A stretch of DNA of 64,000 nt, from contig CAMKOE010000003.1 of assembly GCA_946414395.1 (NCBI GenBank), positions 46,347 through 110,346 of the forward strand, in the 5' to 3' direction. This DNA comes from an uncultured Porphyromonadaceae bacterium. Lineage in GTDB: Bacteria > Bacteroidota > Bacteroidia > Bacteroidales > Muribaculaceae. Position 1 is the first letter of the stretch, and each line of letters opens with the position of its first letter. Shown here piece by piece: positions 37,864 through 48,232 of the stretch. Below the pieces are notes generated by a model that was not told the DNA's origin, searched no databases, and worked only from the letters and a program-made list of their open reading frames with translations. A program made the position numbers and the translations under genes.

Positions 37864-37995
37864 CGCCCACAAAGGTAACACTTTTTCCCGACAGCAACAT
37901 GCACCCGCCCCCAGCCTGATCCTCATTCTCACGCAAAGTCGCGAAAACGCGAAGTCTTTTATATTGCTTGCGAGCCCTTGGGAGCAACCAAGATA

Positions 37996-38165
37996 AAAAA
38001 CTTCGCGCCCTCGCGTCTTAGCGTGATATTTGTCGCGACGAGCGCGGATGCCATAGTACTTTATTGTACTTATTGTTTTCCTTTTATAGAGGGGGAAGAC
38101 AAGAAATACAAGAAAGACAATTGTTTTTTAAAAAAACTTCGCGTCTTAGCGTGATATTCAGTGTG
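37996..38165. repeat. Copy C of the dispersed intergenic repeat family (composite)
   Basis: Contains ttgtacttattgttttcctttt (38064-38085), acaagaaagacaattgtt (38108-38125) and two copies of cgtcttagcgtgatatt. Confidence 0.8.
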
Positions 38166-38188
38166 CGGAAGCCGTCAGAAAACTCGGC

Positions 38189-39592
38189 TTATCTGTTGGC
38201 AGCCATGAAGTCCTCGACATCCTTGGGATGATAGGGAATGCGCTTCTCGCCCAGGAAACGGCAGCCGTCGGCAGTGATGAGGATATCGTCCTCGATGCGT
38301 ATGCCGCCAAAGTCCTTGTAGGTCTCCAACTTGTCAAAGTTCAGGAACTCGGCGCAGTGGCCACTGGCACGCCAGTCTTCGATGAGAGCGGGGATGAAGT
38401 AGATGCCAGGCTCATCGGTAACGACAAAGCCCTCCTGCAGGCGACGGCCCATGCGCAAGGCATTGGTGCCGAACTGGTCCAGTCGGGGACGGGTCTCGGC
38501 GTCAAATCCCACGTAGATCTGTCCCAGGCCTTCCATGTCATGCACGTCCATGCCCATCATATGTCCCAGGCCGTGAGGCAGGAACATGGCGTGAGCTCCG
38601 GCGGCTACGGCCTCGTCCACGTCGCCCTTCATCAGGCCGAGTTCCTTGAGGCGCTCGGTCATCAGGCGGCAGACGGCCATGTGGACGTCCATATACTTCA
38701 TGCCCGGCTTGGAAATCTGCAGAGCCAGGTCATGACATTCCTCAACGATGCTGTAGATCTCGAGTTGACGCTGGTCATACTTGCCGGTCACTGGCATCGT
38801 GCGTGTGTTGTCGCTGCAATAAAACTCCATGGTCTCGGCACCGCAGTCACACAGTGCGAGCCTGCCGGCCTCGAGCGGCGCCATCGAGGGGTTGCCATGC
38901 ATGATCTCGCCATGCTGCGAGAAGATGGTCGCGAAACTTACCTTTGCGCCATAACTCTCGGCAATGCCATCGATCTGTCCACCAATGTATTTCTCGGTCA
39001 CACCCGGCTTGATGAGGCGCATGGCGGTGGTGTGCATCAGGTAGCCCACCTCGGCAGCACGCTCCAGTTCGGCAATCTCCTCGGCAGTCTTGACCGAGCG
39101 CATGTTGATGACTGCCATGCGCAGGTCATGGGACACGGCCTCGGCCTGCTTGTCGGGATGGATGCCCAGCAGATCCATGATCTGGATCTTGGTATCATGG
39201 CGATAGGGAGGCAGGAAGTGGATGCGACGGCCACGCTCGCGGGCCTCGCCACACATCTGCTGCAGTTGCTTCATGGGAGCGGAATGCTCAACGCCCACCT
39301 GGGCTGCCATGTCGGCGACGCTATCGACCGAACCATACCACACAATATCCTCAATATCAATGTCATCGCCCACCAGGGTCTCGACGTTGTTGTCAATATC
39401 AATAACGCCCACCAGGCCATCACGCTGCTGGCCGAAGTAGTACAGGAAAGAGGAATCCTGACGGAAGGGATAATAGGCATTGTTGGGATAATTACACGGT
39501 GACTCATTGTTGCCAAAGAGCAGAATCACGCCATCGTCCACGAGTTTCTTGAGTTGGTTGCGGCGATCGATGTAGGTCTGTTTGCTAAACAT
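38189..39592 (-). CDS. pepP: Xaa-Pro aminopeptidase (M24B)
   Basis: ALCDCGAETMEFYCSDNTRTMPVTGKY, LPHGLGHMMGMDVHD, VVTDEPGIYFIP, GIRIEDDILITADG. Confidence 0.95.
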   Translation of the reverse strand: MFSKQTYIDRRNQLKKLVDDGVILLFGNNESPCNYPNNAYYPFRQDSSFLYYFGQQRDGLVGVIDIDNNVETLVGDDIDIEDIVWYGSVDSVADMAAQVGVEHSAPMKQLQQMCGEARERGRRIHFLPPYRHDTKIQIMDLLGIHPDKQAEAVSHDLRMAVINMRSVKTAEEIAELERAAEVGYLMHTTAMRLIKPGVTEKYIGGQIDGIAESYGAKVSFATIFSQHGEIMHGNPSMAPLEAGRLALCDCGAETMEFYCSDNTRTMPVTGKYDQRQLEIYSIVEECHDLALQISKPGMKYMDVHMAVCRLMTERLKELGLMKGDVDEAVAAGAHAMFLPHGLGHMMGMDVHDMEGLGQIYVGFDAETRPRLDQFGTNALRMGRRLQEGFVVTDEPGIYFIPALIEDWRASGHCAEFLNFDKLETYKDFGGIRIEDDILITADGCRFLGEKRIPYHPKDVEDFMAANR

Positions 39593-39802
39593 AATATTAT
39601 TTCCTCAGTTTTAAAGTTTGTTGATAGTATTCCATATTAATAACGCAAAGATAGTGTTTTTCATGCAACAATGCACCTCAAAAAGCGCTTTTTCTTGGAC
39701 CTGGCAACGCGATTTGGGTCAAAACCGGGTACTCAACAACACAGAAAATTCGATTTTGGACTATTTTTTTTGCCAAATTGCTTGCGTATTAAAAAAAAGT
39801 AT

Positions 39803-39810
39803 TACCTTTG
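39803..39810 (+). promoter_or_regulatory. -7 promoter element TACCTTTG for tRNA-Leu
   Basis: TAnnTTTG match 20 nt before the mature tRNA 5' end. Confidence 0.55.
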
Positions 39811-39830
39811 CAGTCGCAAAACCAAAAAAT

Positions 39831-39915
39831 GCCCAGGTGGCGGAATTGGTAGACGCGCACGTTTCAGGTGCGTGTGCCGCAAGGTGTGCGGGTTCGAGTC
39901 CCGCCCTGGGCACCA
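39831..39915 (+). tRNA. tRNA-Leu (anticodon CAG) with encoded CCA
   Basis: gcccagg/cctgggc acceptor stem, anticodon loop ttCAGgt, long variable arm, ggttcgagtcc T arm, then A + CCA. Confidence 0.96.
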
Positions 39916-39919
39916 CAAG

Positions 39920-39960
39920 AAACCCTTGATAACCAAACGGTTATCAAGGGTTTTACTTTT
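39920..39960 (+). terminator. Rho-independent terminator after tRNA-Leu
   Basis: aaacccttgataacc-aaac-ggttatcaagggttt perfect stem, then T-rich tttactttt. Confidence 0.85.
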
Positions 39961-40009
39961 ACTCCCCCACCCCACTGCAATAGATTCTTCGTGAGGTGCG
40001 CCTAGACGT

Positions 40010-41164
40010 TTACTGCAGGATTGACACATCGTCATCGGGAGGTGTATCAACATTGATAACAGGTTCGTTATCAAGCAGATGACGATAGAGGTCGGTCATT
40101 TTCTTATAGAAAGCGGGATAGTCAAGGCTCTCCTTGAAGTCACGTTGAGCCTGGGTGCCCATGCGCGAGCGTGAGGCGGTATCGTTCAGTAGCACATTGA
40201 TGGCAGTCGTCAACGCATGCTCATCGCCTGGAGGCACGAGCAGGCCGTTCACGCCATCGTGGACATATTCGGGCTGCGCGCCATTGTTGCTGCAGATGTG
40301 CGCCTTGCCAGCCATCATATACTCCAGATTGCTGATACCCAGCGCCTCGGGCTGAATCGATGGCAGCACGCCAAAGTCGGCTTGACGCAGGTACTCGAGA
40401 ATATTGTTCCTGAATCCGAGCAACGACACATTGTTAACCATGCCCGCCGCAACGATAAAGCCCTTGATTTTGGCCTTATATTTGGCCTGTCCGTCGCCGA
40501 TGACAACCAGGTGATACTTTGACTTATCTACATGAGTCAAGGCTCCCAGCAGCGTGTCAATGCCCTTCTCGGCCGCCAGTTTGCCATGATACATGATGAG
40601 CGCCTGGTGGCTATCCAGCCCCAACTCACGCCTCAAGTCGGGCACAGATGTACCTAACTGGCTGTCACACACGCTATCACGCAGGACCACGGCGCGGTCA
40701 GCATACTGTTTCTTGGCCTTGCCGACAAAGGCGTCCTTAGCCATCTGGGAAGAGAACACAAAGCAGTCGATGGACTTGTACAACTTGGTGTACATGTAGT
40801 TGCTCTTGGGCTTGTACACGCCATGCACACTCACGACAACGCGGGTGTCGCGGTTCTCGCTGATGCGCCGCGCCATCACGGCCATGAAGGCGTCCTTGAA
40901 ACTGTGCACATGGATGATGTTCTTGCCCTTGCGCAGCAGGCGGGCGAACCTCACCGGACTATCAATATCGGTAACCCCCTTGAGCGGCAGGATGGAGATG
41001 GGAATCTCCAGGCGGCGGTATTGAGTGAGCACTACGGGATACTTGCGGCAAACGACCTCGGCATAGAAGTCGTCATCGTTGCGCAGGCGTTCCACCAGGT
41101 CATAGGTGTACTGCTCCGCTCCCGTCCAGTGCTTATTGGAAACAATATGGAAAACGTTGATCAT
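40010..41164 (-). CDS. Glycosyltransferase family 4 protein
   Basis: IVSNKHWTGAEQYTYDLVERL, MYHGKLAAEKGIDTLLGAL, VIGDGQAKYK, PSIQPEALGISNLEYMMAG; start trimmed to MINVFHIV. Confidence 0.9.
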   Translation of the reverse strand: MINVFHIVSNKHWTGAEQYTYDLVERLRNDDDFYAEVVCRKYPVVLTQYRRLEIPISILPLKGVTDIDSPVRFARLLRKGKNIIHVHSFKDAFMAVMARRISENRDTRVVVSVHGVYKPKSNYMYTKLYKSIDCFVFSSQMAKDAFVGKAKKQYADRAVVLRDSVCDSQLGTSVPDLRRELGLDSHQALIMYHGKLAAEKGIDTLLGALTHVDKSKYHLVVIGDGQAKYKAKIKGFIVAAGMVNNVSLLGFRNNILEYLRQADFGVLPSIQPEALGISNLEYMMAGKAHICSNNGAQPEYVHDGVNGLLVPPGDEHALTTAINVLLNDTASRSRMGTQAQRDFKESLDYPAFYKKMTDLYRHLLDNEPVINVDTPPDDDVSILQ

Positions 41165-41360
41165 CTTTTCAAGATTTTTGCATGGCTGAATCATTGCCAT
41201 CCAGTCACGGCACGAAGATAGTCATTTTTTTTCGCATAATTGCAATAAATACTAGAAAAAGTTCACTCTCCCCTACCCTGCAACAGCAATGCGCGGCGTG
41301 ACTGCCTAGACAGCCACACTGCGCATTGATTTCCTGGACGGGGCACTATCCCCTACTCCA

Positions 41361-42326
41361 TCACTCCTTATTGCCGTCGGAGCCGAAGAGTTCCTTGATT
41401 CCACCGATCGAGCCAAGCAGATTGGTAGCCTCATAGGGCAGATAGACCGTCTTGGTCTTGTCGCCGCTGGCCACGGTGTCGAGCATCTGGATGTACTTCT
41501 GTGCCAGCAGGTAGTTGGCAGGATTGGTGCTCTGCCCCACTGCCTGGGTGATCTTGTCGATGGCGATAGCCTCGGCCTCGGCCTTGCGGATGCGTGCCTG
41601 AGCCTCACCCTCGGCGCGCAGGATCTCAGTCTGCTTGTCGGCCTCGGCCTGGTTGATGCGAGCGGTCTTCTGGCCCTCGGACTGAAGGATGGCGGCCTGT
41701 TTCTGACCCTCACTGGTCAGGATGGTGGCACGCTTGTTGCGCTCGGCCTGCATCTGCTTCTCCATGGCCTGGAGAACGGTTTGAGGCGGCTGGATGTCCT
41801 GCAACTCAACGCGGTTGACCTTGATACCCCACTTGTTGGTAGCGTCATCAAGGACGGCACGCAGTTTGGAGTTGATGGTGTCACGCGACGTCAGCGTCTG
41901 GTCTAATTCCAGTTCGCCGATGATGTTACGCAGCGTGGTCTGGGTCAATTTCTCGATTGCGTTAGGCAGATTATTGATTTCATACACAGCCTTGAACGGG
42001 TCAACGATCTGGAAATACAGCAGTGCATTGATCTGGGTGAGCACGTTATCCTTGGTGATCACGTTCTGCTTGTCAAAGTCATAGACTTGTTCACGCAGGT
42101 CGATGGAATTGGTGGTACGATAACGGCCGTGCTCATAGGCTATAATCGTCTTGGGGCGGTCGATAAACGGGATAATCAGGTTGATACCAGGCTTGAGCGT
42201 GGCATAATACTTTCCTAGGCGCTCGATGATTTTGGTCTCGCTCTGTGGGATAATCACGAGTGCGCTCTTGACAAGAATCAAGGCCAAGAGAATAATGACG
42301 ATGAGAAAAATTGATAATGCTGACAT
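41361..42326 (-). CDS. SPFH/band 7 (paraslipin/QmcA-like) protein
   Basis: N-terminal TM, IIPQSETKIIERLGKYYATLKPGINLIIPFID, AERNKRATILTSEGQKQAAILQSEG. Confidence 0.93.
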   Translation of the reverse strand: MSALSIFLIVIILLALILVKSALVIIPQSETKIIERLGKYYATLKPGINLIIPFIDRPKTIIAYEHGRYRTTNSIDLREQVYDFDKQNVITKDNVLTQINALLYFQIVDPFKAVYEINNLPNAIEKLTQTTLRNIIGELELDQTLTSRDTINSKLRAVLDDATNKWGIKVNRVELQDIQPPQTVLQAMEKQMQAERNKRATILTSEGQKQAAILQSEGQKTARINQAEADKQTEILRAEGEAQARIRKAEAEAIAIDKITQAVGQSTNPANYLLAQKYIQMLDTVASGDKTKTVYLPYEATNLLGSIGGIKELFGSDGNKE

Positions 42327-42418
42327 ATCGTTATAGTGTTACACAGTTAATAAAATCATTAAAAAAAACAGTTTCATGCAGTTGATTATGCCATGATAAC
42401 CGGCACTGGGGACAAGAT

Positions 42419-42871
42419 TCAGTCGATAGGCTCGACAGTGAGGATGATGCTGTCCATCTTGACGACGCGCACTCGCGTGCCTTTATCAATGGCGACGCCG
42501 TCCACACTGGTCGATTTCCAGTCATCGCCATCAATGGCGACGCGCCCATAGCCTCCAGCCTCGATGGGCTCACTCACACGACCCACCTGGCCAATCATGG
42601 CATCGGCATTGCTGAGGCGCTCGCGCTGGGGTTTGTGCAACTTCCTGATGAGCGCGGGACGCACCAGCAGCAGACTAAGGGCCGAAACAACGGCAAAGGC
42701 GACAATCTGCCACGTGAGCGACAAGCCGCAACCAGCCAGGATAGCCGAAACAGCAGCGCCAATGGCAAAACACAAAATGAAGAAATCACCCGAAGATAAT
42801 TCCAGGATTAGACACAAGATGGAAATAATTACCCAAATGAGCCATAAGTTAGATGTGAAATACTCAATCAT
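42419..42871 (-). CDS. NfeD family protein
   Basis: Three TMs plus C-terminal OB-fold (GQVGRVSEPIEAGGYGRVAIDGDDWKS); adjacent to the SPFH gene; start trimmed. Confidence 0.9.
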   Translation of the reverse strand: MIEYFTSNLWLIWVIISILCLILELSSGDFFILCFAIGAAVSAILAGCGLSLTWQIVAFAVVSALSLLLVRPALIRKLHKPQRERLSNADAMIGQVGRVSEPIEAGGYGRVAIDGDDWKSTSVDGVAIDKGTRVRVVKMDSIILTVEPID

Positions 42872-43342
42872 AATATAACCTGTTTTTAAAGTTCTGTTTT
42901 CTGTTATCTGAATGATGTTCGATACCTTTTCTCGTCTAGGAGACATACTAGGTTAAGATTTCCCCAAAGGTAGGACTTTGTCTTTAAATCTGCAAATTTT
43001 ATGCCAAAAATCACGCAAAAAACTCTAGCAATTGGCCGAATGCTCCAGGATTTTTAATTCTCAGCGGGTTAAAATAGCGTTTTGGGCTGTTTTTCAGCGA
43101 TTTTTGTGTTTTTGGAAAAATCTCAGAAAAATTCGGGTAGGGGAGAGATGGCCTCATATTCCGCCAAAACGCCATTCAACACCTCCCATCGCTCAAGAGC
43201 GCCCTCAACCAGGCGATCATGACAGGCAAGAGCACCTCTCAATCCCACTGGCACATTTCAATCAAGAACGCGTGACCAGGGCAACGAGAATCAAGGCGCA
43301 TAATTATTGGCGTAATATGTTCATTTTATAAAAATAAAGTGC

Positions 43343-43350
43343 TATCTTTG
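43343..43350 (+). promoter_or_regulatory. -7 promoter element TATCTTTG
   Basis: TAnnTTTG match upstream of ybeY. Confidence 0.45.
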
Positions 43351-43378
43351 TCTCCCGTTTTTGAAACGCATCAGTGAA

Positions 43379-43819
43379 ATGACAGAAATCAATTACATGA
43401 CCCAAGGAACAGCCGAGATGCCACGCCTCAACCAGGACGCGGTGCGCGACTGGATTATCGAGGTGGCCCGTCAACATGGCCAGAAGGTGGGGTGCTTGAC
43501 CTACGTCTTCTGTGACGACGAGTATATCCTCAAGACCAACCGGGAGTTTCTGGGACATGACTACTACACCGACATCATCACCTTTGATTACACCAACTCG
43601 AGGCACATCGCCGGTGACATGGTCATCTCGCTCGACACGGTAAGCAGCAATGCCGAGATGTTGAAGGCTCCCTACCAAACTGAACTCATGCGCGTCATCA
43701 TCCATGGCGTGCTGCACCTGTGCGGCATCAATGACAAGGGGCCCGGTGAGCGCGAAATCATGGAACAGCACGAGAACGACGCACTGGCCCTGCTCCCCGA
43801 AAACGTATTCCAGAAATAA
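43379..43819 (+). CDS. ybeY: Endoribonuclease YbeY
   Basis: VIIHGVLHLCGINDKGPGEREIMEQHE (HGxLHLxGxD-type metal site). Confidence 0.93.
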   Translation: MTEINYMTQGTAEMPRLNQDAVRDWIIEVARQHGQKVGCLTYVFCDDEYILKTNREFLGHDYYTDIITFDYTNSRHIAGDMVISLDTVSSNAEMLKAPYQTELMRVIIHGVLHLCGINDKGPGEREIMEQHENDALALLPENVFQK

Positions 43820-43824
43820 TTTAA

Positions 43825-45702
43825 ATGAGAAGCAACTATGATGTCATAGTGGTTGGGGCCGGTCATGCCGGTTGCGAGGCAGCATGTGCTGCGGCCCGCC
43901 TGGGTTCAACGACCCTGCTCATCACTATAGACATGAACAAGATTGCCCAGATGAGTTGCAACCCTGCCGTGGGCGGCATCGCCAAGGGGCAGATCGTCCG
44001 CGAAATTGACGCCCTGGGCGGACAGATGGGCATTGTCACCGACCGCAGCAGCATCCAGTTCAGGATGCTCAACCGCAGCAAGGGGCCCGCCATGTGGAGC
44101 CCGCGCTCACAGAGCGACCGCCAGCAGTTCATCCTGGAGTGGAGACAGATACTCGAGAACACGCCCAACCTGTTCATGTGGCAGGATTCGGTCGTTGAAT
44201 TCATCATCGAGGGTGGGGTAGTGAAGGGTGTCAAGACAGCCCTGGGCATCCAATTAGAGGCAAAGGCTGTCGTTCTCACCGCCGGCACGTTCCTCAACGG
44301 ACTGATGCATGTGGGGACCGTTAAGACACCCGGCGGACGCGTGTCGGAGCCTCCCGCAAGAGGCATCACCGAGCAGTTATCGTCGCTAGGATTCACCGTG
44401 GGCCGCATGAAGACCGGCACACCGCCGCGCCTCGACGAGCGCAGCATCGACTTCTCGCAATGCATCAAGCAGGAAGGGGAGAGCGATTTCCACCATTTTT
44501 CTTTCTTGCCTGGCATCAAGAGCCAACTGCCGCAACGTCCATGCTGGATCGTCCACACCAACGAGCAAGTGCATCAAGTGTTGCGTGAAGGCCTGCCCCA
44601 ATCACCGCTCTATAACGGGCAAATCACCAGCATCGGGCCTCGCTACTGCCCCAGTATCGAGACCAAGATTGTGACATTTGCCGACAAGACATCCCACCAA
44701 CTGTTCATCGAGCCCGAGGGCGCGAACACCCACGAGATGTACCTCAACGGTTTCTCGTCGTCGCTGCCGTGGGAAGTCCAGATCGAGGCCCTGCGCCACA
44801 TCCCCGCACTGAGGGACGTGCACGCCTTCAGGCCCGGATATGCCATCGAGTATGACTTCTTTGACCCCACCCAGTTGACCCACACTCTGGAGTCAAAACT
44901 CGTCAAGAACCTGTTCCTCGCCGGTCAGGTCAATGGCACGACAGGATATGAGGAAGCAGCAGGACAGGGGCTCATCGCAGGCATCAACGCCCACCAAAAC
45001 GTGTCAGGCGGCGAACCGTTCACCCTGGCGCGCAACGAGGCCTACATCGGCGTCCTCATCGACGACCTTGTGACCTGTGGAGTGGACGAACCATACCGCA
45101 TGTTCACATCGCGAGCCGAGCACCGCATCCTGCTGCGGCAGGACGATGCCGACATGAGACTCACCGAGAAAGGCTACAGACTGGGGCTGGCCAGCAGAGA
45201 GCGCTATGAACTCATGGTGTCCAAACGCCAACAGATTGACAACCTCAGCGCCTTCTGCCGCGACTATACCGTCAAGGCCGCGCTCATCAACCCCACGCTC
45301 CAAGCCCTAGGCATGCAGCCCTTGACACAGGGTCAGCGGCTGCACGACCTGCTGCTGCGCCCCCAACTCAACATGGCCATTCTCGCCGACGCGCTGCCCG
45401 ACTTGCAGGCGCACCTCGACTCCATCGAGGCCGCACGCCGCGAGGAAATCATCGAGGCCGCCGAGATAGCCATCAAGTACCGTGGCTATATCGAGCGAGA
45501 GACCCTCATCGCCGAGCGCGTCGCACGGCTCGACAACGTGACGCTCAAGGGCAAATTTGACTACAGCCAGATACACCAGATATCCACCGAGGCACGACAG
45601 AAGTTACAGGCCATCGACCCCGAAACAGTAGGGCAGGCTTCACGCATCCCTGGCGTGTCTCCCAGCGACATCAACATCCTGCTCGTCCTGCTGGGCAGAT
45701 AA
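43825..45702 (+). CDS. mnmG: tRNA uridine-5-carboxymethylaminomethyl(34) synthesis enzyme MnmG
   Basis: DVIVVGAGHAGCEAACAAARLG, MSCNPAVGGIAKGQIVREIDALGG, FLAGQVNGTTGYEEAAGQGLIAGINA, RAEHRILLRQDDADMRLTEKG. Confidence 0.98.
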   Translation: MRSNYDVIVVGAGHAGCEAACAAARLGSTTLLITIDMNKIAQMSCNPAVGGIAKGQIVREIDALGGQMGIVTDRSSIQFRMLNRSKGPAMWSPRSQSDRQQFILEWRQILENTPNLFMWQDSVVEFIIEGGVVKGVKTALGIQLEAKAVVLTAGTFLNGLMHVGTVKTPGGRVSEPPARGITEQLSSLGFTVGRMKTGTPPRLDERSIDFSQCIKQEGESDFHHFSFLPGIKSQLPQRPCWIVHTNEQVHQVLREGLPQSPLYNGQITSIGPRYCPSIETKIVTFADKTSHQLFIEPEGANTHEMYLNGFSSSLPWEVQIEALRHIPALRDVHAFRPGYAIEYDFFDPTQLTHTLESKLVKNLFLAGQVNGTTGYEEAAGQGLIAGINAHQNVSGGEPFTLARNEAYIGVLIDDLVTCGVDEPYRMFTSRAEHRILLRQDDADMRLTEKGYRLGLASRERYELMVSKRQQIDNLSAFCRDYTVKAALINPTLQALGMQPLTQGQRLHDLLLRPQLNMAILADALPDLQAHLDSIEAARREEIIEAAEIAIKYRGYIERETLIAERVARLDNVTLKGKFDYSQIHQISTEARQKLQAIDPETVGQASRIPGVSPSDINILLVLLGR

Positions 45703-45746
45703 TTTGTTCCACGTGAAACATTTTAAACATAAAATATTGATTTACA

Positions 45747-46280
45747 ATGAATAAGCAAGAATTAGAGAAAGTAAAAAGTGTGGTGCGCAACGTGCCAGAC
45801 TTTCCCGTGCCAGGCATCCAGTTCAAGGACCTGACCACTGCATTCAAGGACCCCGAGGCACTACAGATTATGACCCGAGCCATGACCGACCTCTATAAGG
45901 ACAAGGGCATCACCCGCGTGGTGGGCATCGAGGCCCGCGGCTTCATCGGCGGCGCCATCCTGGCCACACAGTTGAACGCCGGTTTCGTCCCCCTGCGCAA
46001 GCCCGGCAAACTCCCTGCCGAAGTCATCCAGAAGTCCTACAGCAAGGAATATGGAACCGACACCATCGAGGTTCACAAGGACGCCATCACGCCCGACGAC
46101 GTTGTGGTCATCCATGACGACCTGCTTGCAACGGGCGGAACCATGCTGGCTGCCTACGAGTTGGTGAAGTCGATGAACCCCAAGAAGATCTACATCAACT
46201 TCATCTGCGACCTTGAAGTCCTGCACGGCCGCGAAGTCTTCCCCGACGACGTCGAAGTCACCTCACTGTTCACGTTCTAA
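45747..46280 (+). CDS. apt: Adenine phosphoribosyltransferase
   Basis: FPVPGIQFKDLTTAFKD, GIEARGFIGGAILA, VVVIHDDLLATGGTMLAAYELV. Confidence 0.97.
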   Translation: MNKQELEKVKSVVRNVPDFPVPGIQFKDLTTAFKDPEALQIMTRAMTDLYKDKGITRVVGIEARGFIGGAILATQLNAGFVPLRKPGKLPAEVIQKSYSKEYGTDTIEVHKDAITPDDVVVIHDDLLATGGTMLAAYELVKSMNPKKIYINFICDLEVLHGREVFPDDVEVTSLFTF

Positions 46281-46301
46281 CAAGGCAATGCCGACCGAAA
46301 G

Positions 46302-48140
46302 ATGAATGACAAACTGAAACTCAAACTGTCGCTGCTCCCCGATGAACCGGGCGTTTACCGCTACCGTAATCGGGAGGGCACCATCATCTACGTCGGCAAG
46401 GCCAAGAACCTCAAGCGACGCGTCAACTCCTACTTCAACCGTGAGCACTCCTCGCTGCGCACCACCATGCTCGTGCGCAATATCGCCGACATGGAGTACA
46501 CCGTGGTCAACACCGAGGAGGAGGCCCTCGACCTCGAGAACGCACTCATCAAGGAGTACCAGCCGCGTTACAACGTCCTGCTCAAGGACGACAAGAGTTA
46601 TCCCTGGATATGCGTCTCGGGCGAACTCTATCCTCGTGTCTATATCACCCGCGATGCCCGCGCCAAGGGCGACCGCTACTACGGTCCCTATCCCAAAAGC
46701 GAAGTCGCCAAGGTGCTTATCGACACCATGCGCCAGATTTACCCCCTGCGCACATGCAGGCTACATGTTTCACGTGAAACAATCGAGCAAGACAAGCACC
46801 GCCTGTGCCTGCAATACCACATCCACCGCTGTGAGGGATGCTGCAAGGGGCTCGTCTCGCCCGAGCGATACGGACAATACATCAGCGAGATACGCCAGAT
46901 ACTCAACGGCGACACCCACGTGCTCATGGATGTGCTCATGCAGCAGATGCAGGAACTCGCCAGCGAGTTGCGCTTTGAGGAAGCCGAGGTCATCAAGCGG
47001 CGATACAAACTGCTGGAGCACGTGCGCCGGCGCTCGGTCATCGTCAGCCCAGGCATACACAACATCGACGTGTTCGGCCTGCTGCGCGACGACGACGCGG
47101 CGTGGGTCAACTTCATGCACGTGCGGGGTGGGGCAGTGGTGCAGTCCCTGACGCTGGAGTACCGCCTCTCGACGCGTGACGAAACCGATGCCGAGATCAT
47201 GTCGATGGCCATCGCCGAGGTCCACCAGCGCTTTGCCGAGACCTACAAGCGCGACCGCGTCACCGAGGCCATGGTCAACGTCATCCCCGATGTCGAGTTC
47301 ACAGGACTCGCGTGCTCGATCCCGCAGCGCGGCGACAAGAAGAAACTGCTCGATATCGCCGTCAAGAATGCCCTGCAGCACCGCACCGACCGCCTGCGCA
47401 TGATGGAGAAACTCAACCCCGAGCAACGCACCACGCGCACGCTGACGACCATGCAGCGCGACCTCAGGCTCAACGTGCTTCCACGCCACATCGAGTGCTT
47501 TGACAACAGCAACATCAGCGGTTCAAGTCCTGTGGCCTCATGCGTCGTGTTCCGCAATGCCAAGCCCTCCAAGAAGGAGTACCGCCACTTCAACATCAAG
47601 ACCGTGGAGGGTGCCGACGACTTCGCCTCGATGCGTGAAGTTGTCACACGGCGCTACAGCCGCCTAGTGCAGGAGGGCGAGGAACTTCCCCAACTACTCA
47701 TCGTGGACGGTGGCAAGGGGCAGGTGACGTCGGCCATCGAGGCCCTGGACGCCATCGGCCTGCAGGGCCAGATAGCCGTTGTGGGCATCGCCAAGCGCCT
47801 CAACGAGGTCTATTTCCCGGGTGACAGCCTGCCGCTGTTCATCGACAAGAACAGTGAGACGCTACACGTCATCCAGCGCCTGCGCGACGAGTCCCACCGC
47901 TTTGCCATCACCTTCCACCGCAAGCAGCGCAGCAAGGGGCAAGTGCACAGCGCCCTGGACGACATTCCCGGCATCGGACCCAAGACCCGCACAACGCTGC
48001 TCAAGCACTTCAAGTCGCTCAAGCGCATCCGCGAGGCCAGCGAGCAGGACCTGGCCACCGTCATCGGCCCAGCCAAGGCCCAGCAACTCATCCAGGCCCT
48101 ACATCAAGCCGACGCGCCTGCTGGCAGCGACAACGCCTGA
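46302..48140 (+). CDS. uvrC: Excinuclease ABC subunit C
   Basis: GIY-YIG domain (PGVYRYRNREGTIIYVGKAKNLKRRVNSYF), CFDNSNISGSSPVAS, C-terminal HhH (LDDIPGIGPKTRTTLLKHFKSLKRI). Confidence 0.98.
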   Translation: MNDKLKLKLSLLPDEPGVYRYRNREGTIIYVGKAKNLKRRVNSYFNREHSSLRTTMLVRNIADMEYTVVNTEEEALDLENALIKEYQPRYNVLLKDDKSYPWICVSGELYPRVYITRDARAKGDRYYGPYPKSEVAKVLIDTMRQIYPLRTCRLHVSRETIEQDKHRLCLQYHIHRCEGCCKGLVSPERYGQYISEIRQILNGDTHVLMDVLMQQMQELASELRFEEAEVIKRRYKLLEHVRRRSVIVSPGIHNIDVFGLLRDDDAAWVNFMHVRGGAVVQSLTLEYRLSTRDETDAEIMSMAIAEVHQRFAETYKRDRVTEAMVNVIPDVEFTGLACSIPQRGDKKKLLDIAVKNALQHRTDRLRMMEKLNPEQRTTRTLTTMQRDLRLNVLPRHIECFDNSNISGSSPVASCVVFRNAKPSKKEYRHFNIKTVEGADDFASMREVVTRRYSRLVQEGEELPQLLIVDGGKGQVTSAIEALDAIGLQGQIAVVGIAKRLNEVYFPGDSLPLFIDKNSETLHVIQRLRDESHRFAITFHRKQRSKGQVHSALDDIPGIGPKTRTTLLKHFKSLKRIREASEQDLATVIGPAKAQQLIQALHQADAPAGSDNA

Positions 48141-48219
48141 GCCCGTCCCAGAGCGCCCAAAATGGCCTACAAGGATTAAAAACAAGAGATTAACCACTGG
48201 AAACCCGAAACTATTTTCC

Positions 48220-48227
48220 TATCTTTG
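48220..48227 (+). promoter_or_regulatory. -7 promoter element TATCTTTG 5 nt before the nadK start
   Basis: TAnnTTTG match. Confidence 0.5.
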
Positions 48228-48232
48228 CAGGC

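Noticed and set aside
38228-39502. 424-aa plus-strand ORF opposite pepP
   Set aside because: Antisense shadow; pepP motifs on the minus strand are decisive.
39831-39915. tRNA-Leu as an integration site for a mobile island
   Set aside because: No integrase and no direct repeat of the tRNA 3' end seen; followed directly by a terminator and a glycosyltransferase gene.
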